Shown: in pieces, positions 43,138-51,210 of the stretch | Position numbering within the stretch: position 1 is the stretch's first letter | Layout: the number at the start of each line of letters is the position of its first letter | NCBI GenBank assembly: GCA_050303435.1 | Contig: JBNLBT010000001.1 | Location: forward strand, 62,001 to 126,000 | Direction: 5' to 3' | DNA from: JBNLBT01 sp050303435 | GTDB taxonomy: Bacteria; Pseudomonadota; Gammaproteobacteria; Xanthomonadales; Marinicellaceae | DNA: 64,000 nucleotides | Made by a program: the position numbers and the translations under genes | The notes under the pieces: model-generated | What the model was told of the DNA's origin: nothing | What the model saw: the letters and a program-made list of their open reading frames with translations, nothing else | The model's database searches: none

Positions 43138-43365
43138 ATGGGCGGAATCAGCATGTGGCAATTATTGATCATTCTGGTCATAGTGGCCATGGTGTTTGGC
43201 ACCAAGAAACTTAAAAACATGGGCAGCGATCTGGGCGGGGCCATCAAAGGATTCAAAAAAGGCTTGTCCGACGAAGAAGAGGCAGAAAAACAGCAACTTG
43301 AGGACGAGACAGAAGCCACCTCTTCCTTGAAAGAGGCGCACAGTAAAGACAGCAAGAAAAAATAA
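43138..43365 (+). CDS. tatA: Twin-arginine translocase subunit TatA
   Basis: Protein of 75 residues: an N-terminal membrane helix beginning GGISMWQLLIILVIVAMVFG, the FGTKKL hinge, an amphipathic helix and an acidic/basic tail. It forms the pore ring that moves folded proteins across the inner membrane. The order tatA-tatB-tatC is standard. Confidence 0.96.
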   Translation: MGGISMWQLLIILVIVAMVFGTKKLKNMGSDLGGAIKGFKKGLSDEEEAEKQQLEDETEATSSLKEAHSKDSKKK

Positions 43366-43383
43366 GCGCAGCGGACACGCGTC

Positions 43384-43683
43384 ATGTTTGATGTCGGTTT
43401 TGCAGAATTACTGCTGGTGTTCGTGGTGATGTTGCTGGTTGTGGGGCCAGAACGGTTGCCAGGCGTGGCCAAGAAAATCGGTTTGTACCTGCGCAAGGCG
43501 CGGCGTTCATTCAATGACCTGCGCAATGAGGTCGAACGCGAGCTTGAGGCCGAAGAGCTTAAACAAAAACTGAAAAAAAACACGCCACTGGAAGACGTTG
43601 AGTCGGTGCGTGAGCAATTGAATGAAGTAGACCGCTTGACCGGTCAAACCATTGGCGAAGAGGCCAAGCCGCGGGATGACTGA
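43384..43683 (+). CDS. tatB: Twin-arginine translocase subunit TatB
   Basis: Protein of 99 residues. The membrane helix starts MFDVGFAELLLVFVVMLLVV with the conserved Glu at position 8, followed by GPERLPGVAKKIG and an amphipathic helix. It forms the receptor complex with TatC. 18 bp after tatA; its stop overlaps the tatC start by eight bases. Confidence 0.96.
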   Translation: MFDVGFAELLLVFVVMLLVVGPERLPGVAKKIGLYLRKARRSFNDLRNEVERELEAEELKQKLKKNTPLEDVESVREQLNEVDRLTGQTIGEEAKPRDD

Positions 43684-44404
43684 TCAGGACCAGAGTTTTG
43701 TTGATCACCTGGTGGAATTGCGCGCACGGCTGGTGCGCGCGGTGGTGACGGTTCTGGTGTTGATTGCCGTCATGTTTCCATTCGCAGGCAAGATTTACAC
43801 GCTGATCGCGCAACCGGTGCTTGACAACCTCAGCGATGGCACTGCAATGATTGCAACCGGCGTGTTGTCGCCGTTTCTCACGCCATTCAAAATGGTCATC
43901 GTTCTGGCCGTCATTTTGGGCATGCCGGTGATCCTGTATCAACTGTGGGCCTTCGTGGCGCCAGGTCTGTATAAACACGAAAAGCGCATTGCCACGCCAT
44001 TGTTGATCTCCAGCGTGTTTTTATTCTACCTCGGTTGCGTATTTGCCTATTTCGTGATATTTCCCATTCTGTTTAAATTTCTTCCAGGCATTGCACCGGC
44101 AGGGGTGACCTACATGCCAGACATCAATTCCTATCTGGATGTGGTGATCCGTTTGTTTTTTGCTTTTGGCCTGGCTTTTGAGATTCCCATCGCCGTGATC
44201 ATCCTGATTATTCTGGGCGTCACCACCGCAGAAAAACTTGCGGATGCCAGGCCCTATGTGGTGATTGGCCTGTTTGTGGTCGGGATGTTGTTGACGCCGC
44301 CCGATCCGGCTTCACAAACCTTACTGGCTCTGCCGATGTGGCTGTTGTTCGAATTCGGCTTGTTGATGGGGCGGATGATGAAACGGCGGGCTGCATCGGC
44401 CTGA
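43676..44404 (+). CDS. tatC: Twin-arginine translocase subunit TatC
   Basis: Six-helix receptor of 242 residues that binds the twin-arginine signal. It shows SFVDHLVELRARLVR at the start and the family loop FVAPGLYKHEKR. ATG 43676 is the family start; a longer in-frame start eight codons upstream is inside tatB. Possible Tat cargo in this window includes the DctP-type lipoprotein at 27826. Confidence 0.96.
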   Translation: MTDQDQSFVDHLVELRARLVRAVVTVLVLIAVMFPFAGKIYTLIAQPVLDNLSDGTAMIATGVLSPFLTPFKMVIVLAVILGMPVILYQLWAFVAPGLYKHEKRIATPLLISSVFLFYLGCVFAYFVIFPILFKFLPGIAPAGVTYMPDINSYLDVVIRLFFAFGLAFEIPIAVIILIILGVTTAEKLADARPYVVIGLFVVGMLLTPPDPASQTLLALPMWLLFEFGLLMGRMMKRRAASA

Positions 44405-44422
44405 GACCTGGGCTTCAGGCCG
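44397..44422. other. Hairpin over the tatC stop codon
   Basis: CGGCCTGA and TCAGGCCG form an 8-bp stem around a 10-base loop and include the tatC TGA. It lies between convergent genes. No T-run. Confidence 0.4.
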
Positions 44423-44434
44423 ATGGCGCCTGGT

Positions 44435-44842
44435 TCAGCGGTTTTCGGTTTTCCAAACGATGGTTTTCCAGTTGTCCAGATCGGCATCGCTTGCATCGAA
44501 TGCGAGATAATACACGGTGTCCGCCTGCACTTCGATTTCAATGTCTCCAGGCAAATTGCGGTTGCGTAATTTGCTTGACAGCAAGGCGCCGTTGCCGAAC
44601 ACCTGATAGTCTATTTGTGGTGACAAAGAAAGCCGATGGTTGCCCGGCTTCAGCCAGATCGCATCCTTGCGTTGAATCACCTGTTCGCCGTCAATCGCCT
44701 TGAGTTTAACAGGAAACAGCTTGGACAGCGGCTTGTTGGGCGTCAGGATCAACACCCCGTGTTCTTCGGATGCCTTGGCAAATGGATTGGCCTGCAAGGC
44801 CGGAGCCAGGATCAGCAACAAAGTCAGTGCATATACTTTCAT
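44435..44842 (-). CDS. Small secreted protein of unknown function
   Basis: Protein of 135 residues with a signal peptide (MKVYALTLLLILAPALQA). The mature part is beta-rich (KPGNHRLSLSPQIDYQVFG; EVQADTVYYLAFDASD), reminiscent of PEGA-like or DUF2057-like beta domains, but no firm family is recognised. The start is well supported by GGAGG seven bases upstream of the ATG at 44842. It converges on tatC. Confidence 0.7.
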   Translation of the reverse strand: MKVYALTLLLILAPALQANPFAKASEEHGVLILTPNKPLSKLFPVKLKAIDGEQVIQRKDAIWLKPGNHRLSLSPQIDYQVFGNGALLSSKLRNRNLPGDIEIEVQADTVYYLAFDASDADLDNWKTIVWKTENR

Positions 44843-44978
44843 AATAACCTCCGGGTAAACGCGTTCGTGCAATTGAGTGCATACAGTCTACGAAATTTTT
44901 CTGAATAGCGCATGAACAATGCGGATAAATTTGCAATTTTCAAGCGGCGCAGACGTATAACCCAATGGATTGTCCTGT

Positions 44979-44984
44979 TATAAT
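44979..44984 (+). promoter_or_regulatory. pepN: Candidate -10 of pepN
   Basis: TATAAT 33 bases before the pepN ATG at 45017, in a 174-bp gap shared with the divergent small secreted gene. No clear -35. Confidence 0.45.
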
Positions 44985-45016
44985 ATTCGGTTGATTGCAA
45001 ATTGACCCATGAACAC

Positions 45017-47653
45017 ATGAAAACCAGCAGCCAAAGCGTCCGCTATCGCAAAGATTACACCGCACCTTCGCATTTCATAGAGCACATCAATTTGGCGTTT
45101 GTTCTCGAACCGGGCCGCACCGTGGTCAAAGCACAATTGCATTTTGTCAGCAATCCAGAACAAGACTCAAATGCACTGTTTTTGCACGGTGAAAAACTCG
45201 AATTGGTCGGTGTGCACCTGGATGGACAGGCGGTGGATGAACAGGATTACACGCTGAGTGCCGAGGGATTGAAATTGCATCGCCTGCCGGAGCGCGGCGT
45301 GCTGTCGATTGAAAACATCATAGACCCGGACAGCAACACCGAGCTAGAAGGCCTGTACAGATCGGGTGAGTTTTATTTGACCCAGTGTGAAGCGGAGGGT
45401 TTCCGCAAAATCACCTATTATCCTGACCGACCCGATGTACTGGCCCTGTTCGATGTCACCATCATCGCCGATAAAACGCGTTTTCCTGTGTTGCTGTCAA
45501 ACGGCAACCGCGTGTCCAGTGGCGATCTCGACGGCAACCGACATTACGCCAAATGGAGCGATCCGCACCCCAAACCGGCCTACCTGTTTGCTCTTGTGGC
45601 TGGTCAATTGGGTCATGTGGAAGATCTCTTTCGCACACGCGACGGGCGCGATGTCACATTGCGCATTTACAGTGAAGCCGACAACCTCGCTCAGTGCGAT
45701 TTTGCCATGCAGGCGCTGAAGCGCGCCATGCATTGGGATGAACAACGTTTTGGGCTGGTGTATGACCTGGATCTGTACAACATTGTGGCCACCAATGACT
45801 TCAACATGGGGGCGATGGAAAACAAAGGGCTTAATATTTTCAACAGCAAGTACATACTGGCCGACAAGGACACCGCCACAGACCAGGATTTCATCAACGT
45901 GGAAGCGGTCATCGGTCACGAGTATTTTCACAACTGGACCGGCAACCGGGTGACCTGTCGAGACTGGTTTCAGCTCAGCCTGAAAGAAGGCCTGACGGTG
46001 TTCCGCGATCAGGAATTCACCGCCGATCTGCATTCCCGTGCAATTAAACGCATCGACGATGTGCGCACTTTGCGCACTTTGCAATTTGCCGAAGACGCCG
46101 GTCCAATGTCGCATTCAGTGCGCCCGGAGTCGTACATAGAAATCAATAATTTTTACACCCTCACTGTGTATGAAAAGGGTGCCGAAGTGGTGCGCATGTA
46201 CCACACATTGCTTGGAGAAGAAGGATTCCAAAAAGGCATGCGACTGTATTTTCAACGGCACGATGGGCAGGCGGTCAGCTGCGATGATTTCCGCCGCGCC
46301 ATGGCCGATGCCAACCGCGTTGATTTGTCGCAGTTCGAATTGTGGTATTCACAAAACGGCACACCCAGGATTCAGGTGGAGGAACAGCACGACCCCGAGG
46401 CGGGCGTTTTCGCCCTGACCTTGACCCAATCGGCGCCGCCCAATCACCAGGGCGTTGAACCCTGGCGTCCCATGTGTATTCCCATCAAGTTGTCATTGTA
46501 TGGCGCATCGGGTGAACCCCTGCCGCTGGATTCAGCCGGCAACACACAACAGGTGGTGGTGTTGACCGAAGCGCAGCAGACACTGAGGTTTGAAGACATG
46601 CCCGATGCGCCGGTCAGTTCTCTGTTTCAGGGTTTTTCTGCGCCGGTGATGGTGGAGCAAGACATTCGCGATGAAAATTTGGCGTTCTTAATGGCCCACG
46701 ATCGCGACCCATTCAATCGCTGGGACGCGTCTCAGCGCATGCAACGCAAGGTCCTGATGGACAAATATCAGGCGCTGCTGGAAAATCGGCCATACAGTTG
46801 TCCCAAAGCTTTACTGGCGGCTTTTCGCAGCACCCTGGTCAGCGACGCGGTTGATCCGGCGCTGATCGCAGAAACACTGACTTTGCCTTCACTGAAATCC
46901 ATGATCAATCAAATGCGCGACGTGGATGTGCAGGCGTTGCATGACGCACGGACATGGCTGATGGGGGTGATTGCACAGGAGTTGCAGGTCGAGTTGTTGT
47001 CGGTGTATCACCAGAACCATTGCCCCGACGAGTACCGTGTGGTCAGTGAAGACATCGCCAAGCGGCGATTGCAGCACGTGTGTTTGACTTATTTGATGGA
47101 GACTGGGGATGCGCAAATGCATGCGCTGTGTGAACAGGCCTTGCTCAGTGCCAACAATTTCACAGACCTGAATGCGGCGCTGACGCTGCTGGTGCACCAC
47201 CGCGTGGAAAACCACCGCGCACATCTGGATGCTTTTTACACGCGTTGGTCTGGCAAGCCTTTGATGGTGAACCGCTGGCTGGCCATTCAGGCGACCGTGC
47301 CAGCCGATGACACGCTTAAACGCGTGATTGAACTGGTCAATACAGGCGAAGTGTTCCAGATCAAAAACCCCAACGACGTGCGCTCATTGATCGGCGCATT
47401 TTGTGCCGCCAATCTGGTGCAATTTCATCGCGCGGATGGCAAAGGCTACGAGTTTTTAGCCAGCCAGGTGTTGAAGCTGGATCGCATCAATCCACAAATT
47501 GCGGCGCGCATGGTGAGTATTTTCAATGATTGGGAACGCTTCAAAGCCAGTCACCAGGCATTGATCAAGGCTCAACTCGAGCGCATCATGGACAGCGATG
47601 AATTGTCACCACACGTCTATGAAATTGTAGAAAAATCATTGAAATCGGGTTAA
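45017..47653 (+). CDS. pepN: Aminopeptidase N (M1 zinc metallopeptidase)
   Basis: Cytoplasmic aminopeptidase of 878 residues, the size of E. coli PepN. The exopeptidase motif GAMEN is in NMGAMENKGLN; the zinc site is HEYFHNW with the third ligand Glu in LKEGLTVFRDQEF; all are present. An N-terminal beta domain and a C-terminal helical (DUF3458-type) half complete the family. ATG 45017 is preferred; an upstream TTG at 45002 adds five residues. The RiPP precursor starts 40 bp after its stop, so pepN transcription may read into that cluster. Confidence 0.96.
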   Translation: MKTSSQSVRYRKDYTAPSHFIEHINLAFVLEPGRTVVKAQLHFVSNPEQDSNALFLHGEKLELVGVHLDGQAVDEQDYTLSAEGLKLHRLPERGVLSIENIIDPDSNTELEGLYRSGEFYLTQCEAEGFRKITYYPDRPDVLALFDVTIIADKTRFPVLLSNGNRVSSGDLDGNRHYAKWSDPHPKPAYLFALVAGQLGHVEDLFRTRDGRDVTLRIYSEADNLAQCDFAMQALKRAMHWDEQRFGLVYDLDLYNIVATNDFNMGAMENKGLNIFNSKYILADKDTATDQDFINVEAVIGHEYFHNWTGNRVTCRDWFQLSLKEGLTVFRDQEFTADLHSRAIKRIDDVRTLRTLQFAEDAGPMSHSVRPESYIEINNFYTLTVYEKGAEVVRMYHTLLGEEGFQKGMRLYFQRHDGQAVSCDDFRRAMADANRVDLSQFELWYSQNGTPRIQVEEQHDPEAGVFALTLTQSAPPNHQGVEPWRPMCIPIKLSLYGASGEPLPLDSAGNTQQVVVLTEAQQTLRFEDMPDAPVSSLFQGFSAPVMVEQDIRDENLAFLMAHDRDPFNRWDASQRMQRKVLMDKYQALLENRPYSCPKALLAAFRSTLVSDAVDPALIAETLTLPSLKSMINQMRDVDVQALHDARTWLMGVIAQELQVELLSVYHQNHCPDEYRVVSEDIAKRRLQHVCLTYLMETGDAQMHALCEQALLSANNFTDLNAALTLLVHHRVENHRAHLDAFYTRWSGKPLMVNRWLAIQATVPADDTLKRVIELVNTGEVFQIKNPNDVRSLIGAFCAANLVQFHRADGKGYEFLASQVLKLDRINPQIAARMVSIFNDWERFKASHQALIKAQLERIMDSDELSPHVYEIVEKSLKSG

Positions 47654-47693
47654 TATGTGAATATCTGATGGCAGGGGCTTGGGACAAAAAATC

Positions 47694-47861
47694 ATGATGA
47701 AAAAAGACCGGACAAATGGTCAGAAGACCACCACACAACAGGACAAGAAAGCCTACCGTAAACCGCAGGTGAAATCGCTGGGGGACATCCGCGATGTCAC
47801 CATGGGTGGATCACCCGGGGTGGGCGACAGCGGAAATGCCGGCGCTGAACTGCCATTCTGA
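47694..47861 (+). CDS. Lasso-like RiPP precursor peptide
   Basis: Precursor of 55 residues (a TTG at 47679 would add five). The leader has the lasso-type pattern AYRKPQVKSLGDIRDVTM: Tyr-x-x-Pro, then Leu-Gly, and Thr at position -2. Cleavage after TM gives an 18-residue core, GGSPGVGDSGNAGAELPF. Gly1 and Asp8 are placed for an eight-membered Gly-Asp macrolactam, as in microcin J25 (Gly1-Glu8). The N-terminal third is Lys/Gln-rich. It is the first of three genes with an HprK-like kinase and a B2-type peptidase. No cyclase is encoded nearby, so the core may stay linear or be closed by an enzyme elsewhere. That the product is a lasso is an inference from pattern. Confidence 0.75.
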   Translation: MMKKDRTNGQKTTTQQDKKAYRKPQVKSLGDIRDVTMGGSPGVGDSGNAGAELPF

Positions 47862-47914
47862 TGCACCGCCGCGTGATCTGATTCAGGACCATCGCGCTTC
47901 CAAAATAAATCACC

Positions 47915-48007
47915 ATGTACAGATTTGCGGTGCCGTTTACCGCGGATCCTGGCCGTCGGCGCATGTTCTACACGCCGTGCAGGCGCAGCCGGCGCACACC
48001 CGCATGA
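47915..48007 (+). CDS. Possible 30-residue ORF coupled to the kinase gene
   Basis: An ATG-TGA frame (MYRFAVPFTADPGRRRMFYT...) ends in an ATGA overlap with the kinase start at 48004. It could be a leader that couples translation, or the true N-terminus of the kinase separated by a frameshift, since related kinases are longer at this end. It could also be chance. No ribosome site is obvious. Confidence 0.25.
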   Translation: MYRFAVPFTADPGRRRMFYTPCRRSRRTPA

Positions 48008-48729
48008 ACGCGCAAGCGCCGCAGCCCAACGGCCCGTTCGATCCCGTATATGACGGATTGGCCTGCATCGCCTCTACAGAACTCCGGCTGCGCGTCAGCC
48101 ATGCAGAGGGCTGTTATCGGCTACAAACCGACACGGCCGACTACCGCGTTTCAGCCAACACCATTCACGCGCGGCAAAGGGCCACAGAAATTCATGAAGA
48201 AACCTTGTTGTATGGTCCGGTGTTGTTGCTCAATCTGGTGTTGAACCGGGTCTACGCGATGCACGCATCGGCGATTACAACCGGTGCACGTGTGGTGTTG
48301 TTTCTGGGGCCTTCGGGTGTGGGCAAGTCGACCCTGGCGAGGGCACTGGATGCGGCCGGCACGGCAACGCGTCTGGCCGATGACATCGTGCCGTGGTGCG
48401 TCAGTGACCGCGGCCTGCAGGTGTTCAGTGATTTCCCGCAATTGAAATTGGAAACGCCGATTCGTCAGTCGGTGCCCAGCGACTCGCCAGTGGATCTGGT
48501 GTTCATGCGTGAGGCCAATCAATTCGCCGTACGCGCTGTGGACACGCACTTGGGCGTGCGCGCATTGTTGGGTCATTCGGTGGCTTCGCGCCTGTACGCG
48601 GCGAACGATCTGCGCCGTCACCTCGCAGCCTGTGGTGCATTGGTGCAAAAAAGCCGGCTGTTTGCTTTGGATTATCCACGCAATGCCGGAGCAATCGAAC
48701 GGATCTCGGGTTGGCTGGATGTTGCGTGA
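48004..48729 (+). CDS. HprK-like kinase of the RiPP cluster
   Basis: Protein of 241 residues from ATG 48004. It has the C-terminal HPr-kinase fold: LLYGPVLLLNLVLNRVYAMHASAI leads into Walker A GPSGVGKST (about residues 101-109), then LADDIVPW. Kinases of this type occur in some lasso clusters (for example that for paeninodin), where the enzyme phosphorylates a Ser of the precursor. Here the core has Ser3 and Ser9 but no C-terminal Ser. The frame stays open upstream to 47794, overlapping the precursor, but that part is not conserved-looking. It overlaps the next gene by 11 bp. Confidence 0.75.
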   Translation: MNAQAPQPNGPFDPVYDGLACIASTELRLRVSHAEGCYRLQTDTADYRVSANTIHARQRATEIHEETLLYGPVLLLNLVLNRVYAMHASAITTGARVVLFLGPSGVGKSTLARALDAAGTATRLADDIVPWCVSDRGLQVFSDFPQLKLETPIRQSVPSDSPVDLVFMREANQFAVRAVDTHLGVRALLGHSVASRLYAANDLRRHLAACGALVQKSRLFALDYPRNAGAIERISGWLDVA

Positions 48730-49126
48730 ATGGTGGTCGATTCTGAGGCTGTTGCCCGGTGCACGCAGACACTGTCGCTGGGTGCAGAGCCAATTGCGCG
48801 AACGCGATGTGTTGCAGTTGAAAGCCATCGACATGCCTTTCAGTCTGCCCAAAGCCCCGCCGCATGTGCTGGCGCGCAGTTATTTCTGGGCCGCCCGCAC
48901 CGCACCCCGAGTGCGTTGTCTGGCGCGCTCACTGGCTTTGTTTCAACGCCTGCGTGCGCAAGGTTTAAATGCGCAGCACCACATGGGTGTGATGCGTGAA
49001 CAGGGGCGTTTCAGTGCGCACGCCTGGGTCAGCCTGGACGCTCAACCCTTGCGTGAAAATCCGCGCAATCTGTCCCAATTCAGGGAGGTTCGCTCGGCGG
49101 CGGAAGCCAGCCATGACTGGCAGTAA
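48719..49126 (+). CDS. B2-type transglutaminase-like leader peptidase of the RiPP cluster
   Basis: Cysteine peptidase-like protein of 135 residues of the lasso B2 (transglutaminase-like) family that removes the leader. The catalytic trio is visible: Cys in RVRCLARSLALFQRL, His in RFSAHAWVSLD, and Asp of the same segment. It is only the peptidase domain: there is no N-terminal PqqD-like leader-binding (RRE/B1) domain and no separate gene for one in the cluster. ATG 48719 overlaps the kinase stop by 11 bp. It is the last gene of the cluster; oxyR follows after 100 bp. Confidence 0.8.
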   Translation: MLREWWSILRLLPGARRHCRWVQSQLRERDVLQLKAIDMPFSLPKAPPHVLARSYFWAARTAPRVRCLARSLALFQRLRAQGLNAQHHMGVMREQGRFSAHAWVSLDAQPLRENPRNLSQFREVRSAAEASHDWQ

Positions 49127-49226
49127 AGACGCTCGCAATTCCGTAAAAACCCGCCCGCATGTATCGATGGTTGTCACTGTAAAATAGATTAATATATAAT
49201 AAACAATTCATTTTACAGAACAGCGG

Positions 49227-50132
49227 ATGACCCACTTTCCCACCATAAAGCAGCTGCGATATTTCATTGCACTGGTTGAATTCAATCACTTCGGCAAAGC
49301 CGCGGAACACAGCTACGTTTCCCAATCGGCGTTTTCCGTGGCGATCAAAGAACTGGAGAATTCGCTGGGAGGGCAACTGGTCGACCGCACCAACAAGCAG
49401 GTCACCATCACCAATCTTGGTCGCGACGTGTATCAACAGGCGCGCGCTGTGATGCTGGAGATGACAAAAATGGTCGACATTGCCCATGGCAGCATGGAAC
49501 CGCTGACCGGGCATCTGGCTCTGGGCATTATTCCGACCATCGCCCCGTTTGTGCTGCCGACTTTTGTGCCTGCAATCAAGCAGTCATTTGCGAAACTTGA
49601 GCTTGAAATTCATGAAGGCATGACGCGTGAAATTTATGAAACCCTGATGAGCGGTGAATTGGATGTGATTCTGATTGCATTGCCTTTTGAGTTGCGCGGG
49701 GTTGAATACAAACAACTGTACCGCGATCATTTCAAATTGATTTCGCATCGTCACAGCGACCTGTTCATTCAATCTGAATCATTCGACATCGACAAAATGA
49801 AGGACGAAAGCATTCTGTTGCTGGAAGATGGCCATTGTTTGCGGGATCACACCTTGAGCGCCTGTCACATTAAAAACATCGACAAAGTCAGCAAAGTTTC
49901 GGCCAGCAGTTTGTTGACCCTGGTGGAGATGGTGCTGAACGCCACCGGTGTGTCTTTCATGCCGGAGATGGCGCTCGCCTCGCCTTTGTTGCAGCGGCCT
50001 GAATTGCGCATATCTGACATGGGTCCGGACAGCTACCGTGACATCGGGCTGGTGTGGCGCAAGGGCAGCACCCGTGTGCGGGATTTTGAGCTGCTGGCAC
50101 AACAAATGAAGCCCAAAACGCTGCAAATATAA
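49227..50132 (+). CDS. oxyR: LysR-type peroxide sensor OxyR
   Basis: Regulator of 301 residues. The N-terminal winged helix is followed by the substrate-binding-like domain. The redox pair is conserved: Cys in LLEDGHCLRD and a second Cys nine residues later (LSACHI), the spacing of Cys199 and Cys208 in E. coli OxyR. It should sense hydrogen peroxide by disulfide formation. No catalase or ahpC gene is adjacent. It lies 100 bp downstream of the RiPP peptidase; the AT-rich gap probably holds its own promoter. Confidence 0.9.
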   Translation: MTHFPTIKQLRYFIALVEFNHFGKAAEHSYVSQSAFSVAIKELENSLGGQLVDRTNKQVTITNLGRDVYQQARAVMLEMTKMVDIAHGSMEPLTGHLALGIIPTIAPFVLPTFVPAIKQSFAKLELEIHEGMTREIYETLMSGELDVILIALPFELRGVEYKQLYRDHFKLISHRHSDLFIQSESFDIDKMKDESILLLEDGHCLRDHTLSACHIKNIDKVSKVSASSLLTLVEMVLNATGVSFMPEMALASPLLQRPELRISDMGPDSYRDIGLVWRKGSTRVRDFELLAQQMKPKTLQI

Positions 50133-50279
50133 CCCGGCGATCTCTGGCAAGTTTCGCAAATTGAGTCTTATTGTATTCGAGGCCTCAACGGGCTGCTGCG
50201 GTCAAGTGTGATCAGGCCGTGAGAGATTCGATTGATCCTGCCTGTGCTTTGGTCGCACACGTGTCCACTGGAGCACAAC

Positions 50280-50993
50280 TCAGTCCACACGCCAGATCAG
50301 ACTTGCCATGCGCTCCACCGCGCCATCGCGGCGGTGAGAATGGTACGTCTCGGGCTGGCTGTATGTGCAATCCGGCGACGCCGATATTTCATTGAGGCCA
50401 GACTGCTGCAATTGCAGGCGGGCTATGCCTTGCAGGTCGGCAAAGCAGTGTGCAACCGATTGCGCATCGGTTCTGAAACAGTCACGCAATGCGGCATCGG
50501 CCGAGACAAACCGGTCGCGCAGATCGTTGCCCACCTGGTACACCGAAGCGCCAATGCAGGGCCCCAGCCAGGCGCTGTATTGCGCGCCTTCACCGGGCAA
50601 TTGCTGCAGGCAATGGCGCAACACGCCGGCCAGCAATCCGCGCCAGCCGCAGTGCACCGCCGCCACACAAGCGCCGTCCAGGCGTGTCAACAGCACAGGC
50701 AGACAGTCCGCACTCAGCACGCCGCACACGATGCCACTGTGCTGTGTAAACAGCGCATCGGCGCGGGCGAAATCATGGGCTTCGGGGGGCTGTGTCAACG
50801 CCTTCACCGCGTTGCCATGCACCTGCTGCATGAAATGCGGGGTGTGGGGCAGTGCAAATGCACGCACCATCTCAGCGATGGGTTGAGGTTTTTCGGCGCG
50901 CGGACTCAGGTCGAATGAAGCACCTGATTGGAACTGTCTGGTGGTTTGAAGAACACGTATATTTTGAGGGACATTCCAATCAGGCTTGAACAT
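50280..50993 (-). CDS. pgeF: Purine nucleoside phosphorylase/peptidoglycan editing factor PgeF (YfiH)
   Basis: Protein of about 237 residues of the YfiH/LACC1 family. The metal-binding motifs are QQVHGNAV, SADCLPVLL, AAVHCGWRGL and WLGPCIG. In E. coli YfiH edits a peptidoglycan precursor; related proteins show adenosine phosphorylase activity. I chose ATG 50993 (MFKPDWNVP), which fits the family; a GTG at 51014 is an alternative. It lies 196 bp downstream of rluD on the same strand, a common pairing. Confidence 0.88.
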   Translation of the reverse strand: MFKPDWNVPQNIRVLQTTRQFQSGASFDLSPRAEKPQPIAEMVRAFALPHTPHFMQQVHGNAVKALTQPPEAHDFARADALFTQHSGIVCGVLSADCLPVLLTRLDGACVAAVHCGWRGLLAGVLRHCLQQLPGEGAQYSAWLGPCIGASVYQVGNDLRDRFVSADAALRDCFRTDAQSVAHCFADLQGIARLQLQQSGLNEISASPDCTYSQPETYHSHRRDGAVERMASLIWRVD

Positions 50994-51038
50994 GGGCGGT
51001 CTCAACGCAATCACAGAAGGGTATCATCGTTGAATAAA

Positions 51039-51107
51039 ACTGGTCAACCAAGTGGTTTGTGGTAGAGGGAGCAAATCCACAAATACGATGTGTCTTGATT
51101 GACCAGT
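51039..51107. repeat. Inverted repeat in the pgeF-rluD gap
   Basis: ACTGGTCAA (51039-51047) and TTGACCAGT (51099-51107) are perfect complements 51 bases apart. The same gap has two near-copies of GGGTATCATCGT (51020 and 51129). Function unknown; it could fold in the transcript between rluD and pgeF or be two regulator half-sites. Confidence 0.4.
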
Positions 51108-51210
51108 AAACCGTACATGATGCATGTTAGGGTATTCATCGTAGGGAAACTGTGAGCACAATCACAAATTAAAATGGATTTTTGATCCGCTTGAACGGGT
51201 CAACGGAAAT

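Noticed and set aside
47794..48003. Longer N-terminus for the RiPP kinase
   Set aside because: It would overlap the precursor's core region by 68 bases and has no family-like sequence before about residue 70; ATG 48004 is more likely, though a frameshift remains possible.
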